From positions 57,778 through 121,777 of the forward strand of contig CAYYUP010000010.1 of the NCBI GenBank assembly GCA_964474905.1: a DNA stretch of 64,000 bases, given 5' to 3'. Origin of the DNA: JADJRG01 sp964474905 (lineage in GTDB: Bacteria; Myxococcota_A; Polyangia; Nannocystales; Nannocystaceae). The notes below the pieces were generated by a model that worked only from the letters and a program-made list of their open reading frames with translations, ran no database searches and was not told the origin of the DNA. Below are positions 9,558 to 17,828 of the stretch, in pieces. Numbering within the stretch: the stretch's first letter is position 1; each line of letters opens with the position of its first letter. The translations under genes were made by a program, and so were the position numbers.

Positions 9558-10272
9558 CACCGCCGCCAGCCAGCACGTCAAAACGAGCGGCGAAGTAGGT
9601 CGGGCAATAGGCGACCCCGGGATTGCAGTAGTAATCACCGCGTCCGATCTGCACCTCGCTGCTCGGGAACTGCAGCCATACCAACCATTTTTGGGCGATC
9701 ATCAGCTTCCCTGTAACGCCAAATTGGAGCACCGCCGAGTGGTAATTCGGGCTCCCGTAATTGCCAAAATAGAGATTGTACCAATAGGACGAATAGTGGC
9801 TGAGGTGATAGCCAAGTCCCACATAGGGCGAGATCACCAGCGCCAGGGGTTTGTAGACATGGATGTCCCAGGCAAAACGCGGCACCAGGTTGAGACCGAG
9901 GTAGTTGCCTGCGAATTCCTCCTCGGCGACAAAGGCCAACGCCGGCCCGTGCCACTTGCCCGAAAAGTGAAAGAGAAACTGCTGATGCAGCTTAAACGCA
10001 CCGCCAAAGCCCCCCGCATAACCGCAACCATAGCCGTTGTTGCAGCTATAGCCGTCCCAGCCGCGACCCAGGAGCCGCGATGAGTTGCCGAAGCCGAAGA
10101 GAAATTGCATCGTCTGCGACTTCTCGGAGGGCGGCTTTAAGGCCTTCGGGATCTCCGCCGATGCCTCGCCGCTAGTGAGACCGACGCCCGCGAGTACAGC
10201 ACCCAGGGCGGCGCTCTTGACCAGGCCTCGAAGGCGACGACGGGAGGGGGCAGAGTTCGAAGTCTTGGTCAT
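9547..10272 (-). CDS. Exported beta-barrel-like protein of unknown function
   Basis: 241 residues with an N-terminal Arg-rich region, a hydrophobic stretch (SAALGAVLAGVGLTSG) and an AXA-type cleavage site (ASA) near residue 39, so it should be exported. The mature part is rich in Tyr, Gly, Phe and Trp with alternating polarity (for example ALVISPYVGLGYHLSHY and SAVLQFGVTGKLMI) and ends in Gly-Val-Ser-Phe. A terminal Phe after alternating residues is typical of outer-membrane barrels. No specific family was recognised. It converges on the histidine kinase with an 11-base overlap of the 3' ends. Confidence 0.72.
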   Translation of the reverse strand: MTKTSNSAPSRRRLRGLVKSAALGAVLAGVGLTSGEASAEIPKALKPPSEKSQTMQFLFGFGNSSRLLGRGWDGYSCNNGYGCGYAGGFGGAFKLHQQFLFHFSGKWHGPALAFVAEEEFAGNYLGLNLVPRFAWDIHVYKPLALVISPYVGLGYHLSHYSSYWYNLYFGNYGSPNYHSAVLQFGVTGKLMIAQKWLVWLQFPSSEVQIGRGDYYCNPGVAYCPTYFAARFDVLAGGGVSF

Positions 10273-10436
10273 TTTCTAGCTCCAGGAAACGATGGGGCGA
10301 TGCGACCCCGTGCGTATTCTAGTCCACATTGTGCACGCCCCGCGTGATCGAGATGGCTCTCTTTCATCGATGGGGCCTGTGGCTGCCGGTCCCCCGACTC
10401 GGGCGGTAGAGCCCCCAAGCACGATTAGCGGGGTCC

Positions 10437-11867
10437 TCAGTGCGCGGATTTCCGCTTCCGCGGGTTCATGATGTGCACAGCCTCTCCAAGCGAATGCTTG
10501 GCGGCCTCCATCAGCGCCTCCCCGAGGGTCGGATGCGGGTGCACCGTCAGGCTGATGTCCTCAGCAAAGGCACCCATCTCGATCGCGAGAGCGCCCTCCG
10601 AGATCAGATCAGAGGCCTCCGGCCCGACGATATGAATGCCCAAAACGCGAGAGTCCGCAGCATCCGTGATCACCTTAACAAAGCCGTTGGTCTCGTCGAT
10701 CGCCATCGCTCGGCCGCTGATCGCAAAGGGCATCTTGCCGATCAGGACCTCGTGCCCAGCGGCCTTCGCCTCCTCGGCACTGAGGCCCACAGAGGCGATC
10801 TCAGGCTCGGTAAAGACGATGTTGGGGATGCAACGCGCATCGTCGACCGTTTTTTTGCCGGCGATCACTTCGGCGACGACTTCTCCCTCGTGGGAGGCCT
10901 TATGCGCCAACATCGGCTGACCGACGACATCACCGACCGCGTAGATGCCAGGCACGGCGGTTTGCTTGCGCTCGTCGACCGGGATAAATCCGCGCTCACC
11001 GAGCTCAACACCGCTTTTTTCGAGGTCTAGGCCCGCCGTGATCGGCCAACGACCGACGGCCACCAGGACCACGTCGGTCTCAAACTCCACGGTTTTGCCG
11101 CCGACCGCAGCCTTCACCACAATCGCTCCGCCGCGCTCCTCCCAGCCGGTTGCCCGAGCGCCGGTATGCACCTCGCCGCCGTCCTTTTTGATCTGACGAG
11201 CGACCACCTTTGCGCACTCCTCGTCGACGCCGTTCAGGATCCGCCCCAGGCCCTCGAGCACGACGAGCTTCGTGCCGACCCGCTGGAAGGTCTGACCGAG
11301 TTCCAGACCGATGATGCCACCGCCGATACAGACCATGCGCTCGGGTACACGGTCGAGATCGAGGGCGCCCGTGCTGTCGAGGATCCGCTTTTGATCGATC
11401 TTAAAACCGGGGATCTCGATCGGCAGCGAACCTGTCGCGATGACAATATGCTCAGCCTCGACGATGTCGTCAGGCTTGCCGTCGGCGTAGCGCAGGCGCA
11501 CCGACTTCGGCCCGACAAAGCTCGCCGTCGCCTTGACGTAGGTGGCGCCATTGCCCTTGAGCAGACCCTTCACACCACCGGTGAGCTTTTTGACGATGCC
11601 CGCTTTCCACGCCTGCATCTGCTTCATGTCGACGGCGCCGCCCTTAAAGCTCACCCCCATCGACGCGCTGTGCTGGGCCTTGTGAAAGAGCTTGGTCGCC
11701 GAGATCAACGCCTTTGAGGGGATGCAACCGACGTTGAGACAGACACCGCCGGGCTCCGCCTTTTCGACGATCATCGTATCGACACCGAGCTGGGCGAGAC
11801 GAATCGCGCAGGGATAGCCGCCTGTACCGGCACCGATGACGAGCGCTTTTTTCTTGATCGTAGCCAT
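10437..11867 (-). CDS. lpdA: Dihydrolipoyl dehydrogenase (E3)
   Basis: 476 residues, full length for the family. It oxidises dihydrolipoamide on E2 and passes electrons to NAD+. Seen are the FAD-binding VIGAGTGGYPCAIRLAQLG near the N-terminus, the redox disulfide GGVCLNVGCIPS with Cys43 and Cys48, the NAD-binding GGGIIGLELGQTFQRVG, the second FAD motif AVGDVVGQPMLAHKA, and the C-terminal HPHPTLGEAL active-site His segment. It is the last gene of the minus-strand 2-oxoacid dehydrogenase operon, 48 bases after E2. The gene symbol is generic, because the same E3 can serve several complexes. Confidence 0.95.
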   Translation of the reverse strand: MATIKKKALVIGAGTGGYPCAIRLAQLGVDTMIVEKAEPGGVCLNVGCIPSKALISATKLFHKAQHSASMGVSFKGGAVDMKQMQAWKAGIVKKLTGGVKGLLKGNGATYVKATASFVGPKSVRLRYADGKPDDIVEAEHIVIATGSLPIEIPGFKIDQKRILDSTGALDLDRVPERMVCIGGGIIGLELGQTFQRVGTKLVVLEGLGRILNGVDEECAKVVARQIKKDGGEVHTGARATGWEERGGAIVVKAAVGGKTVEFETDVVLVAVGRWPITAGLDLEKSGVELGERGFIPVDERKQTAVPGIYAVGDVVGQPMLAHKASHEGEVVAEVIAGKKTVDDARCIPNIVFTEPEIASVGLSAEEAKAAGHEVLIGKMPFAISGRAMAIDETNGFVKVITDAADSRVLGIHIVGPEASDLISEGALAIEMGAFAEDISLTVHPHPTLGEALMEAAKHSLGEAVHIMNPRKRKSAH

Positions 11868-11915
11868 GGCCTTGAGTTCTCCGATGAGTGAGCAAGTGAA
11901 TGAGTGAACGAATGC

Positions 11916-13163
11916 CTAGATGCCCGCCAGGAGGAGCAGGTTTGGATCCTCGAGATAGCGCTTGACCTCTTGCAGGAAGCTCGCCCCCTCGAATCCGTCG
12001 ACCACGCGGTGATCGAAAGACACCGAAAGATTCATCATATGGCCGATGACAATGTTGTCATTGTCGTCGACGATCGGCGTCTTGCGGATCGCGTGCACGC
12101 CGAGAATGCCGACCTCTGGGAAATTTAGAATCGGCGTCGCCAAGACCCCGCCGATCGTGCCCAGTGAGGTGATCGTAAAGGTCGAACCGGTGAGATCGTC
12201 GCGGCTCGCAGTACCCGCCCTCGCGAGGTCGGAGATGCGCTTTATCTCGCGAGCGATGTCGAAGATGCTGAGGCTATCAGCGCCGTGCACAACCGGCACC
12301 GTGAGCCCCTGCTCGGTCGCCGTTGCGATACCGACGTCGTAGCGTTTCTTGACGATGATGCGACCGCCGGCCTCGTCGAGCTCTGCGTTGACGATCGGAA
12401 AGCGCTTGAGGCCGTGCACAACCGCCTTGACGATGAAGGGCAGGTAGGAGAGCGAAATCCCGTGCTCGGCCGCCAACGCCTTCGCCTCGCCGCGGAGCTT
12501 GACCAGGCGACTGACGTTGATCTGCTCGACGTAGGTGTAATGCGCCGCAGTCCGGTAGGAGCGAGCGATGCTCTCGGAGATCCGCCGCCGCATGCCGCGA
12601 AAGGGGATGATCTCATCGCCGGGCCCAGGCTCGCCAGCGTGCACGTAGGCGGCTCCTACGGCCTTTGGGGGCCCGCTTGTGGCGGCTCTTAGCGGCGCCG
12701 GAGCACTGGCGTTGAGCACATCTTTTTTGGTGATCCGACCGCGCCCCGAGACCGGCAATGCCCCGAGATCGATGCCCTTCTCGCGGGCCAAAGCCCGAGC
12801 TGCGGGCGTCGCGAGAACGGTCCCCGACGAAGCGCCCCGGACTGTCGCATGTGCGGGCTTTGCTGCCGCCGGTGTTGCGGTCGCTGCCGCCGATATTGCG
12901 GTTACCGCCGTCGATTTTGCGGTCGCCGCGGCGAAATCGAGAATCGCGATCACCTCACCGATCGCACAGATATCCCCGACCGCAACCTTGATCTCGAGCA
13001 GACGCCCAGCCGTTGGTGCCGGTACCTCGATCGTCGCCTTGTCGGTCATCACTTCGACTAAGGCCTCGTTGGCTTCGATGGCGTCGCCGGGCTCCTTGAG
13101 CCACTGGACAATTTCGCCTTCGACAACCCCTTCGCCGATCTCTGGAAGCCTAAATTCGGTCAT
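11916..13163 (-). CDS. 2-oxoacid dehydrogenase complex E2, dihydrolipoyllysine acyltransferase
   Basis: 415 residues from ATG 13163, which follows an AAGGACC ribosome-binding stretch; an upstream in-frame start is possible but gives a non-family N-terminus. Domains in order: a lipoyl domain with Lys42 in MTDKATIEV, an Ala/Thr/Pro-rich swinging linker (about 85-130), a peripheral-subunit-binding domain (ATPAARALAREKGIDLGAL), and the trimeric catalytic acyltransferase domain ending with SVSFDHRVVDG, which carries the catalytic His and Asp. The single lipoyl domain and overall shape fit branched-chain 2-oxoacid dehydrogenase E2, with pyruvate E2 as the alternative. It lies between the E1 genes and E3. 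Confidence 0.92.
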   Translation of the reverse strand: MTEFRLPEIGEGVVEGEIVQWLKEPGDAIEANEALVEVMTDKATIEVPAPTAGRLLEIKVAVGDICAIGEVIAILDFAAATAKSTAVTAISAAATATPAAAKPAHATVRGASSGTVLATPAARALAREKGIDLGALPVSGRGRITKKDVLNASAPAPLRAATSGPPKAVGAAYVHAGEPGPGDEIIPFRGMRRRISESIARSYRTAAHYTYVEQINVSRLVKLRGEAKALAAEHGISLSYLPFIVKAVVHGLKRFPIVNAELDEAGGRIIVKKRYDVGIATATEQGLTVPVVHGADSLSIFDIAREIKRISDLARAGTASRDDLTGSTFTITSLGTIGGVLATPILNFPEVGILGVHAIRKTPIVDDNDNIVIGHMMNLSVSFDHRVVDGFEGASFLQEVKRYLEDPNLLLLAGI

Positions 13164-13233
13164 CGCTCGGTCCTTATGTGTGATCTCTTGTGAATGCGAC
13201 CCGGTGTACCCGGTGGGTCCCAATAGACAATTA

Positions 13234-14208
13234 CTAGTAGTTCACGACCTCGGTGATCGCTCGAACTAGGGCGTCGACGCTGGGCAGCGTCGTCGACTCT
13301 TCGGTGTAGACGACGGGGCCCGCGACACCACCAACCCGGAGGATCGGCGCGTCGAGGTGGAGGATCGCATGACAGGCGAGAACGGCCGCGACTTCGGCCG
13401 CGATCGCGTTGCGTTCACCCGGATGGGCGATCACCAATTTGCCGGTGCGAGCCGCCACTGCGAGGGTATCGACATCGAGGGGCGCGAGACCACCAAGGTC
13501 GACCACCGTCACCGCAAAGCCGCTGGCCTCGGCCGCTTCGAGGGCACGGGCGACGCATGAGCCCCACGCGTACACGGTCGCCTGCTCTCCTTCGCAGAGA
13601 ATTCGAGCGCCGCCCAGGGGCCGCTCTAGCGAGTCTCGAAGAGAGCCTTTGGTGACCTCTGTGAGCAACATAGAGCGCGGCAACAACAGCAACGTGGGCT
13701 GCTCTCCGCCCTCAAAATTGGCCGCCGAACGCAGCAACGCGACCGCTTCGTCGGCGTCACCAAGGCAGAGCACGCGGAGGCCAGGCAACGTCGCCAGCAG
13801 GTCCTCTGGGCTCGAACAACCGTGCCCTCCGAGCCCAAAACCAGGACCCGTCGGAGCGATGATCAGCGCCGCTCGGCTGCGCTCGCCGCCGGCGCTGGCG
13901 GCAATTCGACAGAGTTCGGCAAGCCCAGCAAGACCCTCGAAAAGCGCACTCGCCGAGGGCAATAGCACCAACGGCCGACGACCCGCCATCGCCAGGCCGG
14001 CGGCGTGGGCAAAGGTCGCTGCCGGGGTCAAAGGCTGGCTCAGGAGGCGATTTGCGAGCGTTTCGTCGTCCCGACAGGCTCGGGTCAAGCCGAGCATTCC
14101 GCCGTCCGCAACGTCCTCACCGACGACGACGCGACGCGGGTCCTCGCGGAGAAGCGCCGCCACTTCCTCACCGAGCCGACAGAGCAGAGCGATTGCTGTG
14201 CTGTCCAT
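13234..14208 (-). CDS. 2-oxoacid dehydrogenase E1 beta subunit (divergent)
   Basis: 324 residues. The start at ATG 14208 is set by AAGGAG six bases upstream; the ATG at 14214 abuts that site and is less likely. The fold is recognisable as transketolase pyrimidine-binding plus C-terminal domains: VVVGEDVADGGMLG near residue 26, the LGGHGCSSPEDLLATLPGLRVLCLGDADEAVALL segment near 125-160, and IAHPGERNAIAAEV in the C-terminal domain. Several usual positions differ from common BCKDH or PDH beta subunits, including the FDTPLAE segment, which here reads LLSQPLTPAATF. It should pair with the E1alpha product encoded 10 bases upstream. Confidence 0.85.
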   Translation of the reverse strand: MDSTAIALLCRLGEEVAALLREDPRRVVVGEDVADGGMLGLTRACRDDETLANRLLSQPLTPAATFAHAAGLAMAGRRPLVLLPSASALFEGLAGLAELCRIAASAGGERSRAALIIAPTGPGFGLGGHGCSSPEDLLATLPGLRVLCLGDADEAVALLRSAANFEGGEQPTLLLLPRSMLLTEVTKGSLRDSLERPLGGARILCEGEQATVYAWGSCVARALEAAEASGFAVTVVDLGGLAPLDVDTLAVAARTGKLVIAHPGERNAIAAEVAAVLACHAILHLDAPILRVGGVAGPVVYTEESTTLPSVDALVRAITEVVNY

Positions 14209-14214
14209 CACCAT

Positions 14215-14220
14215 CTCCTT
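14215..14220 (-). promoter_or_regulatory. Ribosome-binding site deciding the E1 beta start
   Basis: The minus strand reads AAGGAG here, six bases before ATG 14208 and directly touching ATG 14214. The spacing supports the inner ATG as the true start of the E1 beta gene. Confidence 0.7.
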
Positions 14221-15181
14221 ACGGTGTTTGCCCGCCACCGCGAGCGTAGTCGAAGGCGCGGTCGAGTTGGCCCAAGAGCTCGCCCTCGAGCGCCTCCTCG
14301 AGGGCCGGGCTCCACGCTCCTGTGAGATCGAGATAACGGCGTAGACGTTCGACCGGATCGCGATGAGCCGGTACATCGGGATTGTAAAGTGGGGTCACGA
14401 CGATCTCGACAAAAGCCGGGCCGCGTCCCTCCCGGGCGCGGTCAAACGCCTCCTCCAGCGCGCGATAGACCCCAAAGAGATCGGCTCCGTCAGCCCTGCG
14501 AGTCCAGAGCCCGCAAGCACGCATGCGTTCACCGACGCTGTCACCGAGCAGGCCAGCCTCGGCCGGAGCACCCTCCGGGAAGAGCTGGCTCTTGCAGATC
14601 ATCACCAGCGGAAGGTCCGCGGCGACGACCATCGCGACGGTCTCGTGGAAGATGCCGACGGTCGTCAATCCCTCGCCAAAGAGCGTGACGCTAGCTCTCC
14701 CAGGACCCTCGAGCTTATGAGCGTGGGCCTGACCGGCAGCCATCGCCAGATGGGTGCCAAGCGACTCTGGGACTGGGGCGACGCCGAGATCGACGGCCGA
14801 AACAGCACCCGCGCGACCGTTGTAGAGCGCGGGCCCATGCTCGTCGGCAAGGCCGAGAACCTGCCGGGCGAGCTCGTCAAGATCCATACCCAGGATCGGC
14901 GCGAGCGCCAGGTCGCGATGCCCCGGATAGACCCACTCGCCCTCGGCGAGCAGCAGCGCAAGGGCGACGCTGACCGACTCTTCGCCGGCCGCGGGCGCCC
15001 ACATCGGCAGGCCGAGGCGGCTTAAACGATGGTCGAGGAGACGCGCCGCGACCAAGCGTTTGTAGAGAGCGCGAGCATCGAGCTTTGTGAGCAACGCCTG
15101 CGCTTCTGGGCTGAGATTGCCCTCGCGGTCGAGGCCGACCTCGACATCCTCCGGATCCCAAGGAGATGGTTCGATGTTCAT
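14219..15181 (-). CDS. 2-oxoacid dehydrogenase E1 alpha subunit with altered thiamine diphosphate motif
   Basis: 320 residues, shorter than most E1alpha proteins. The N-terminal helical part and PGHRDLALAPILGMDLDELARQVLG match the family. The thiamine diphosphate/Mg2+ motif, normally GDG followed about 27 residues later by an Asn pair, here reads GEG at 169-171 and CKSQ at 196-199. Asp and Asn ligands are therefore both replaced. The C-terminal loop around TPLYNPDVPAHRDPVERLRRYL is also shortened where relatives carry a His-Ser catalytic loop. Either the cofactor is bound unusually or the subunit has lost classic activity. It is the first gene of the operon E1alpha-E1beta-E2-E3. Family assignment is solid; activity is open. 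Confidence 0.85.
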   Translation of the reverse strand: MNIEPSPWDPEDVEVGLDREGNLSPEAQALLTKLDARALYKRLVAARLLDHRLSRLGLPMWAPAAGEESVSVALALLLAEGEWVYPGHRDLALAPILGMDLDELARQVLGLADEHGPALYNGRAGAVSAVDLGVAPVPESLGTHLAMAAGQAHAHKLEGPGRASVTLFGEGLTTVGIFHETVAMVVAADLPLVMICKSQLFPEGAPAEAGLLGDSVGERMRACGLWTRRADGADLFGVYRALEEAFDRAREGRGPAFVEIVVTPLYNPDVPAHRDPVERLRRYLDLTGAWSPALEEALEGELLGQLDRAFDYARGGGQTP

Positions 15182-15354
15182 GCGGTAGCCGACGACGGCT
15201 CGCGGCGACCGTCGCCTCCGGGTTGTATCCGTGGCCTTGGCAGGCCGTCAAGGCGCACCAGAGCGGGCTCATTCTCCAGACGAAGGCACCTCCCGCAGAC
15301 GCGAGGAAGCACACACCCAAAACGGGGCGCAAGCGCTCTACGGGAGTCTCCGGG

Positions 15355-16650
15355 TCAGCGATCGCGGAGCCACGAGCGTGCGAGCTCGAGGACGGCGTCC
15401 GAACCGTCATCGATCTCGTCGAGCGGCCGCTTTGCCAGCCGCGGATCGGCGCTCTCGATCGGCAGCTCGGGAGCGACACGCGAACCCCGACGGTGCTGCC
15501 CGCCAGCACCGCTAAAGCGACCACTGCTCAGCTTGAGCGCCCAGCCGTTGTCGAGTTCGTGGATGCTCTCGACGGTGCCTTTGCCCATCGTCGGCGCACC
15601 GATCAGGATCGCGTCGGCGTGCACCGCCAACGCGTCGGCGAAGATCTCAGCGCTCGACGCTGTCCTCGGCCCGATCAAAACCGCCAGGGGCAGCTGCCGC
15701 CAACGTCCGTCCGCTGGGGCGACGAGCTTTTTCTCTCCTTTGATTCGATCGTCGATCGAGACCACCAGATCGCCGGCCTCGAGAAATCTCGAGGTGACCG
15801 CAACACCTGCGTCGAGGAGACCGCCGGGACAGTGCCGAACATCGAGGATCAGCTTTTTCATACCGGCCGCCTCGAGCTCTGCGAGAGCCGCGTCAAACTC
15901 GTCTGCAGTGGTCGCGGCGAAACCGTGCAACCGAACAAACCCGACACCTGCCTCGAGCATTCGCGAGTCGACATTGCGAATCGTGACCACATCTCGGCGC
16001 AGCTTCTGTTGCCACTCTTCGGTATCGCGCTGGACAAATAGCTCGACGTCAGTGCCCGCAGGCCCGCGGATCAGCTGCACGATCGCGCCGAGATCCATGC
16101 CCGAGATCCGCTCACCATTGATGCCCAAAATCCGGTCACCGCGCTGCACACCAGCAACCTCGGCCGCGCCCCCTGGAACGACACCACGGACCACCAATAC
16201 CTCCGCAACGAGCTCGATCATCACGCCAACACCGACGATCGTGCCCTTGGTCCCACTCATCAGCTCGGCGAGTTCTTCAGGGCTAAGAAGCGCATTGACC
16301 GGATGACCGTCGAGCTGGATCAGACCATCCATGACGCCGTCGAGTGCCCCGGTCCAGAGGGCATCCGCGTCAGCAGGGTCGACGTAACGCTCGCCGATAA
16401 TCTTGACGGCCTGGGCGAAGGCCCGTTCGGCATCCGGCATCCGTCGCAGACCTCGTCGGGGCTCATGCTCGTGGGGCTGGTTCGATTGTCCGTGCATCTC
16501 GACTCCCTGCGCTGACAACATCCCAGCGTGCAGGCCTTCGCGGATCTCTGCCTCTGCTTCGGGCTCGGCATCGCAGGCCATCAGGACCAGGGCAGAGGCC
16601 TGTACAGCGCCACAGAGCCAACCGAGGATCTTCTTGAAGTTCGTCTTCAT
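15355..16650 (-). CDS. S41-family (CtpA-like) periplasmic serine protease, lipoprotein
   Basis: 431 residues. A hydrophobic leader ending in ALVLMAC suggests lipidation at Cys26. Residues about 130-215 form a PDZ domain (GVGVMIELVAEVLVVRGVVPGG, GDRILGINGE) that binds peptide ends. The protease domain carries the Ser/Lys dyad: Ser333 in RTASSAEIFADAL and Lys357 in TMGKGTVE. It would cut envelope proteins at their C-termini. It lies between the anti-sigma factor gene and the E1 alpha gene on the same strand. The length is slightly shorter than typical CtpA because the C-terminal helical region is reduced. Confidence 0.9.
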   Translation of the reverse strand: MKTNFKKILGWLCGAVQASALVLMACDAEPEAEAEIREGLHAGMLSAQGVEMHGQSNQPHEHEPRRGLRRMPDAERAFAQAVKIIGERYVDPADADALWTGALDGVMDGLIQLDGHPVNALLSPEELAELMSGTKGTIVGVGVMIELVAEVLVVRGVVPGGAAEVAGVQRGDRILGINGERISGMDLGAIVQLIRGPAGTDVELFVQRDTEEWQQKLRRDVVTIRNVDSRMLEAGVGFVRLHGFAATTADEFDAALAELEAAGMKKLILDVRHCPGGLLDAGVAVTSRFLEAGDLVVSIDDRIKGEKKLVAPADGRWRQLPLAVLIGPRTASSAEIFADALAVHADAILIGAPTMGKGTVESIHELDNGWALKLSSGRFSGAGGQHRRGSRVAPELPIESADPRLAKRPLDEIDDGSDAVLELARSWLRDR

Positions 16651-16711
16651 GATCTTTGTCGTCTTTTGTATGTCCGTATTCCCGTATGTCTATGTATATA
16701 GATTCATCACT

Positions 16712-17233
16712 CTAGAGAGGACGATCTTCGGGCAGCAGCGGCAACATCGAGTCGTAGTCGATCAGCGCGGGTGGTCGCGCTGGCGGCAGCCCGGCGGTCG
16801 CGGCAGCGGCGACCACAGGCGAGGCCCGAAGCGCCGTCGCCAGCCAAAACATCACCGGTACCAGCGAGGCGACGACCATGCCGTAGGCGGGCACAGGGCG
16901 CCTCCAGAGCGCGAGTATCCGGGCCCCGAAGCTCGGCCCAAAGCTGCGTGTTAGCTCGTCTCGCAGTCGCCTTCGTACGGCGTGGGGTGGCGCTTCGATG
17001 ACCGCCTCGAGCACGCCGTCTAGATCCGCCCGCAGGCGACAGTACGCGAGGGCGCAAGTCGGGCAATCCGCGAGATGGCGAGCCACCTCAGAGCGCAGCG
17101 ATGCCGCAAGCTCTTGGTAGGCATAATCGATCAAATACTCATCACAGGAGGCGCAGTCGAGCCCACGAGGGCCGCCGCTGCTGACCTGTACAAGCTCGCA
17201 CTCGGCGGCTTCAACAAAATTTTCGGGTTTCAT
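16712..17233 (-). CDS. Anti-sigma factor with zinc-finger (HC2-type) domain and one membrane helix
   Basis: 173 residues. Residues about 25-75 contain CASCDEYLIDYAYQEL followed by RHLADCPTCALAY, the His-x3-Cys-x2-Cys pattern of zinc-binding anti-sigma domains. A membrane helix near 115-135 (YGMVVASLVPVMFWLATAL) anchors it, leaving a short Pro/Ala-rich tail outside. Its start overlaps the stop of the ECF sigma gene by four bases, the standard sigma/anti-sigma arrangement. It should hold that sigma factor at the membrane until a signal releases it. Confidence 0.88.
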   Translation of the reverse strand: MKPENFVEAAECELVQVSSGGPRGLDCASCDEYLIDYAYQELAASLRSEVARHLADCPTCALAYCRLRADLDGVLEAVIEAPPHAVRRRLRDELTRSFGPSFGARILALWRRPVPAYGMVVASLVPVMFWLATALRASPVVAAAATAGLPPARPPALIDYDSMLPLLPEDRPL

Positions 17234-17808
17234 GTTTCAGGGCTCCCTTCGGAGAGGAGGCGGCGAAAAGCGACGGTAGCGGTATGAAGGCGCGACTTGA
17301 TGGTGCCCTCGGCGACGCCAAAAAGACCGGCGATCTCGCGGTAGGTCAGCTCGCCGAGTTGCTTGAGCAGGATCAACTGACGCTGCGCCTCGGGCAGGGC
17401 CTTCATCGCCGCATGCACCCGCGAGCTGTCGCCGACCACACGCTCGGGGCAGGGGGACGGCGGCGGCGAAAAGCGCACACGCACTTCCTCGGCGAGGCCC
17501 CTCCGGGTCTGTTGCTTGCGCACCTCGGCCAGGCAGCGGTTTCGCGCGACCGTGAACAGCCAGGCCGAGAAACGCCCCTCTGCAGGCCTGTAGGTGCGGT
17601 CGCGGAGCACCGTGAGAAAGACGTCCTGAAACAGATCTTCGGCAGCGCAGGGGTCCCGCAAAATCCGCCGGATATAGCCGTAAAGACGCCTGTGATAGCG
17701 CTGGTAAAGCACATCAAAGGCCGCGATCTCGCCGTTGCGAAGCGCCGTGACCAACTCTTCATCGACGCGGGATTTGGGATCTAGGCTGGCGGGCATCGAA
17801 CGAGCCAC
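17230..17808 (-). CDS. ECF-type RNA polymerase sigma factor
   Basis: 192 residues, the normal ECF size. Region 2 is visible as RYHRRLYGYIRRILRDPCAAEDLFQDVFLTVLRDR with FSAWLFTVARNRCLAEVR, and region 4 as KALPEAQRQLILLKQLGELTYREIAGLFGVAEGTIKSRLHTA. It would direct RNA polymerase to a small stress or envelope regulon. It overlaps the anti-sigma gene downstream and is divergent from the aspartate kinase gene. The target promoters cannot be told. Confidence 0.93.
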   Translation of the reverse strand: MARSMPASLDPKSRVDEELVTALRNGEIAAFDVLYQRYHRRLYGYIRRILRDPCAAEDLFQDVFLTVLRDRTYRPAEGRFSAWLFTVARNRCLAEVRKQQTRRGLAEEVRVRFSPPPSPCPERVVGDSSRVHAAMKALPEAQRQLILLKQLGELTYREIAGLFGVAEGTIKSRLHTATVAFRRLLSEGSPET

Positions 17809-17828
17809 TCGTCACTTATCAGGTATGC

